A DNA stretch of 7,275 bases from Chlamydiia bacterium (GTDB taxonomy: Bacteria; Chlamydiota; Chlamydiia; Chlamydiales; FEN-1388), in the NCBI GenBank assembly GCA_023269335.1, contig JAHFTM010000092.1, positions 1-7,275 of the forward strand, given 5' to 3'. Position numbers and translations under genes: made by a program. The notes under the pieces were generated by a model. The model worked only from the letters and a program-made list of their open reading frames with translations. It did no database searches and was not told the origin of the DNA. This document shows positions 5,252 to 7,275 of this stretch, in pieces; position 1 is the first letter of the stretch; each line of letters starts with the position of its first letter.

Positions 5252-6975
5252 TGGCTGCTTTATTAGACACTACCCGAAATGCATTTGCCGCACTCAGTAT
5301 TACCCAAGTACCCTCTGCTGCCCAAAACGACATTGTTCTTTATAGCGGTAAAGGTGCCCATCCAGATTGCATTCGTGCAACTAAAATCGCTTTATCAAGC
5401 CTTTTACAGACCACCGTGGTCCTGGGCAATGAGGCCTATTTTCAAAGAGAAGACTGGATACAAAAAACAAAACTTGTCGTCATTCCTGGTGGCCTATCAA
5501 CAAGTCAGATAATGTACTCACTCGGCTCGCAAGGCTTAACGAACATAAGGAAAGCTTTGTATGAACACAAAGCAGCCTACCTAGGTCTTTCTGCAGGCGC
5601 TTTTCTTGCTAGCCGCATACAGAAATTTTATGGGGAAGATCTACCAGCCCTCTTTTCTAATGAGGCACCTATTGTGTTTCGTGGAGCTGCGGCAACACCT
5701 GTTGATCAGGGTCAAGCTTTGTGCAAAACAGTGCGGAATGTAGCTCTGAGCGTTGGAAGTACAACAGTTACTGGCCCCCTGTACTACAACTTTGGCCCCA
5801 CTTTCGAAAATGCAGAAAAACAGCCTCACACTACAATTTTGGCGCGCTATGTCACATCGCCAACTTCGTTACCACCTGCAATCATTCATGTAAGAAACCA
5901 TACTTTAAATGCTGTGCTGAGCGGTGTACACCCGGAATTTCCGGAACCAGGGGCCTCACCGGAGCCTGAAGATGCTGACTTGCGTCGCGAATTTTCAGAG
6001 ACTTCCTTCAAGGTGATGCTACAAGCACTTGGTTTTCTTGGAGTAGGTGCTTTTACTCCAGCTATTCACCTTCTTATTCACTCCTATGTGTGCGATTTTT
6101 TCACGCCTGTAGAAGAACAAAACGCTTATCTCAACCAGCTGAATCCCCTTCAAAAAGCTGAAACCATCGCCTTACAAGAGCACTATGATGCGCAAAGTTT
6201 AGCCACACTCCCACGCGAAATTCCATTCACTGAAAAACAGATTGTGCTTTATGGAGGCGATGGAGCCCATCCACACTGTATCCAAGCCACACAAGCTGCT
6301 TTATCCAGGCTTTTAAAAACAGCCATTGTGTACGGTGATGCTGCGTACTTTCAAAGAGAGGCTTGGATGCACAAAACAAGACTCATCGTTATGCCTGGAG
6401 GCGTATCAACAAGTACAATCATGCTAGCACTTGGAAAGCGTGGCTTAAAAAATATAAAGAAGGCTCTCTTCCAACTGCAAGTCCCCTATTTAGGTTTTTG
6501 CGCTGGTGCTTATCTTGCAAGCCGTATTCATAAATTCGACAGCGGTAATCTTGTCTTGCCCTTTCTGAGTGATGCTCCAACTGTATTCAGCGGAGCTGCC
6601 GCAGGCCCTGTTACTCAAGAATCTGCTGGCTATGAAAACGCACGAAATGTCGCTCTTTATCATGCCGGCAAAAAAATTGTGGGGCCTCTTTACTACAACC
6701 ATGGCCCTGCTTTTGAAGGCACACAAAGCAATCCTCATATCACTGTGCTTGCCCGCTATATAACCTCAAATAATCTGCCAGAAGCTGCATTACCGCCAGC
6801 GATTATCCACTCTCGAGAGGGCAATGCCAATGCTGTATTATCTGGTGTGCATCCAGAATTTCCAGTAGAAAACAGAGCTCCTGAACCAGAAGATGCCTAC
6901 CTTTGCGCACAATTTTCTGAAACTACTCTTCAAGTAATGCTTCAAAGCCTTGGCATAAAGCTAACTGTTGAATAA
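5251..6975 (+). CDS. Tandem BPL_N-type class I glutamine amidotransferase-like protein
   Basis: This is a 574-residue protein of two homologous domains, residues 27-261 and 330-568, joined by a linker of about 68 residues containing a hydrophobic helix-like part (about 262-285). Both domains resemble the biotin-protein-ligase N-terminal (BPL_N) class I amidotransferase-like family. Shared blocks are IVLYxGxGAHPxCI, AYFQRExW, PGGxSTSxIM, YLGxxAGAxLASRI, GPLYYNxGPxFE, PPAIIH and AVLSGVHPEFP, followed by PEPEDA. At the nucleophile elbow the first copy has LGLSAGA (Ser114) and the second LGFCAGA (Cys417). The GVHPEF block, with candidate His and Glu partners, is kept in both (His227/Glu229; His534/Glu536). 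The first domain is thus probably catalytically dead by the usual thiol mechanism, while the second may be active. No biotin ligase catalytic domain follows. The biochemical role of stand-alone BPL_N proteins is not established, so substrate and pathway are unknown. There is no signal peptide. The start follows a possible leader ORF and two promoter candidates. Family assignment is good; function is open. Confidence 0.88.
   Translation: MAALLDTTRNAFAALSITQVPSAAQNDIVLYSGKGAHPDCIRATKIALSSLLQTTVVLGNEAYFQREDWIQKTKLVVIPGGLSTSQIMYSLGSQGLTNIRKALYEHKAAYLGLSAGAFLASRIQKFYGEDLPALFSNEAPIVFRGAAATPVDQGQALCKTVRNVALSVGSTTVTGPLYYNFGPTFENAEKQPHTTILARYVTSPTSLPPAIIHVRNHTLNAVLSGVHPEFPEPGASPEPEDADLRREFSETSFKVMLQALGFLGVGAFTPAIHLLIHSYVCDFFTPVEEQNAYLNQLNPLQKAETIALQEHYDAQSLATLPREIPFTEKQIVLYGGDGAHPHCIQATQAALSRLLKTAIVYGDAAYFQREAWMHKTRLIVMPGGVSTSTIMLALGKRGLKNIKKALFQLQVPYLGFCAGAYLASRIHKFDSGNLVLPFLSDAPTVFSGAAAGPVTQESAGYENARNVALYHAGKKIVGPLYYNHGPAFEGTQSNPHITVLARYITSNNLPEAALPPAIIHSREGNANAVLSGVHPEFPVENRAPEPEDAYLCAQFSETTLQVMLQSLGIKLTVE
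5329..6033 (+). repeat. Internal duplication, copy A (Ser at nucleophile elbow)
   Basis: This segment codes for residues 27-261 and aligns almost without gaps to copy B at 6238-6954 from IVLY to the final VMLQxLG. Short identical DNA stretches such as TTTCAAAGAGA persist, but the copies are clearly diverged. The Ser114 codon is TCT at 5590-5592, one base from a Cys codon. Confidence 0.85.
6238..6954 (+). repeat. Internal duplication, copy B (Cys at nucleophile elbow)
   Basis: This segment codes for residues 330-568, the second BPL_N-like domain. The Cys417 codon is TGC at 6499-6501. It is 4 residues longer than copy A overall, with small insertions near the loop after SGNLVL and before PPAIIH. 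Confidence 0.85.
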
Positions 6976-7019
6976 ATAATTTAATAGGTGTATTTTAAAA
7001 TAAAAATCAATTTGGCATC

Positions 7020-7048
7020 TTCATTTCTATTTGTAAATACTCTATAAG
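7020..7048 (+). promoter_or_regulatory. Weak candidate promoter of the right-edge gene
   Basis: TATAAG at 7043-7048 (5 of 6 to TATAAT) has TTCATT 17 bases upstream at 7020-7025, matching only 3 of 6 of the -35 consensus. A better -35-like TTGGCA (7012-7017) pairs only with a poor TAAATA at 16 bases. Start of transcription would fall near 7055, inside the palindrome. Confidence 0.3.
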
Positions 7049-7051
7049 TTT

Positions 7052-7073
7052 GCAATATTATTAATAATATTGC
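7052..7073. promoter_or_regulatory. Perfect 22-bp palindrome, candidate operator or leader hairpin
   Basis: GCAATATTATT at 7052-7062 is followed directly by its exact reverse complement at 7063-7073. It lies just downstream of a candidate -10 box and ends 9 bases before the ATG at 7083, touching the GAGA that could serve as ribosome binding site. As DNA it fits a dimer-binding operator. As RNA it has no natural loop beyond the central AT pairs and would be weak. It is not followed by a T run, so it is unlikely to be a terminator. Confidence 0.55.
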
Positions 7074-7082
7074 GAGATCACG

Positions 7083-7275
7083 ATGTCTCATCTTTCTGTA
7101 TCCAGAGCGGCTCCCTCTTTAGCGCCTCTAGCTTCACTTCAAAACCAACTTTCGACTATTTCTCCCAACGCTCTCACGCACAAAGTATTACAGCTTTTGA
7201 GACATATTCCCATTGGCGAAACTAAAACCGAACTTCAGCAGCAGTTCAGAACGAGTACACCCGATCAACTACATG
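7083..7275 (+). CDS. Unrecognised protein, N-terminal part only (runs off the right edge)
   Basis: ATG at 7083 opens a frame of 64 codons without a stop up to the window end. The start MSHLSVSRAAPSLAPLASLQ is rich in Ser, Ala, Pro and Leu and lacks a clear signal peptide. It is followed by a helical-looking stretch (ALTHKVLQLLRHI) and a Gln-rich part (ELQQQF). GAGA at 7074-7077 lies 5 bases before the ATG, a weak ribosome binding site. The gene is 107 bases downstream of the amidotransferase-like gene with its own candidate promoter, so it is probably a separate unit. No family is recognised from this fragment. Confidence 0.65.
   Translation, partial: MSHLSVSRAAPSLAPLASLQNQLSTISPNALTHKVLQLLRHIPIGETKTELQQQFRTSTPDQLH

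Noticed and set aside
5251..6975. Biotin-protein ligase (BirA-type) function for the duplicated protein
   Set aside because: Only the BPL_N-like amidotransferase fold is seen. The catalytic ligase domain with its GRGRxG-type motif is absent.
6991..7002. TATTTTAAAATA palindrome after the amidotransferase-like gene as a terminator
   Set aside because: It consists only of A/T pairs and lacks a stable GC stem; self-complementary AT runs of this length are common in such gaps.

Overview
The window reads as a compact bacterial chromosome segment with four complete or nearly complete gene units and two genes cut by the edges. Genes start mostly at ATG with modest Shine-Dalgarno sequences, the gaps are AT-rich, and no phage, insertion-sequence, tRNA, rRNA or CRISPR features are visible. 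The mix (exported flavoprotein, family 61 glycosyltransferase, HEAT-repeat protein, orphan Ala/Ser-rich proteins, tandem BPL_N-type amidotransferase-like protein) would suit an amoeba- or host-associated bacterium such as an environmental Chlamydiota or Legionella-like lineage. That placement is an inference from style of content; no marker gene fixes the taxonomy.

Left part (1-3100): the 3' portion of a gene for a Gly/Asn-rich repeat protein with C-terminal HEAT-like repeats runs rightward and converges, with a 27-base gap, on a leftward gene for an exported berberine-bridge-enzyme-like FAD oxidoreductase. The latter keeps both residues used for bicovalent flavin attachment and has a plausible promoter and 12-bp direct repeats upstream.

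Middle (3220-5035): a family 61 glycosyltransferase is encoded in two overlapping frames joined at a run of six T residues. One extra T puts a TAA stop in the upstream frame, and a +1 shift restores a protein of about 348 residues. It is followed 27 bases later by a 246-residue protein of unknown function with a hydrophobic C-terminal segment, possibly co-transcribed.

Right part (5036-7275): a dense regulatory region holds two overlapping sigma70-type promoters, a 19-bp dyad, long AT direct repeats and a 12-codon leader ORF that overlaps the next start as TAATG. It precedes a 574-residue protein made of two tandem BPL_N/class I amidotransferase-like domains, where the first copy has Ser and the second Cys at the nucleophile-elbow position. 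After it lies a perfect 22-bp palindrome just upstream of an unrecognised gene that runs off the right edge. The genes do not form an obvious single pathway. The most unusual items are the glycosyltransferase frameshift and the duplicated, half-inactivated amidotransferase-like protein with its elaborate leader.
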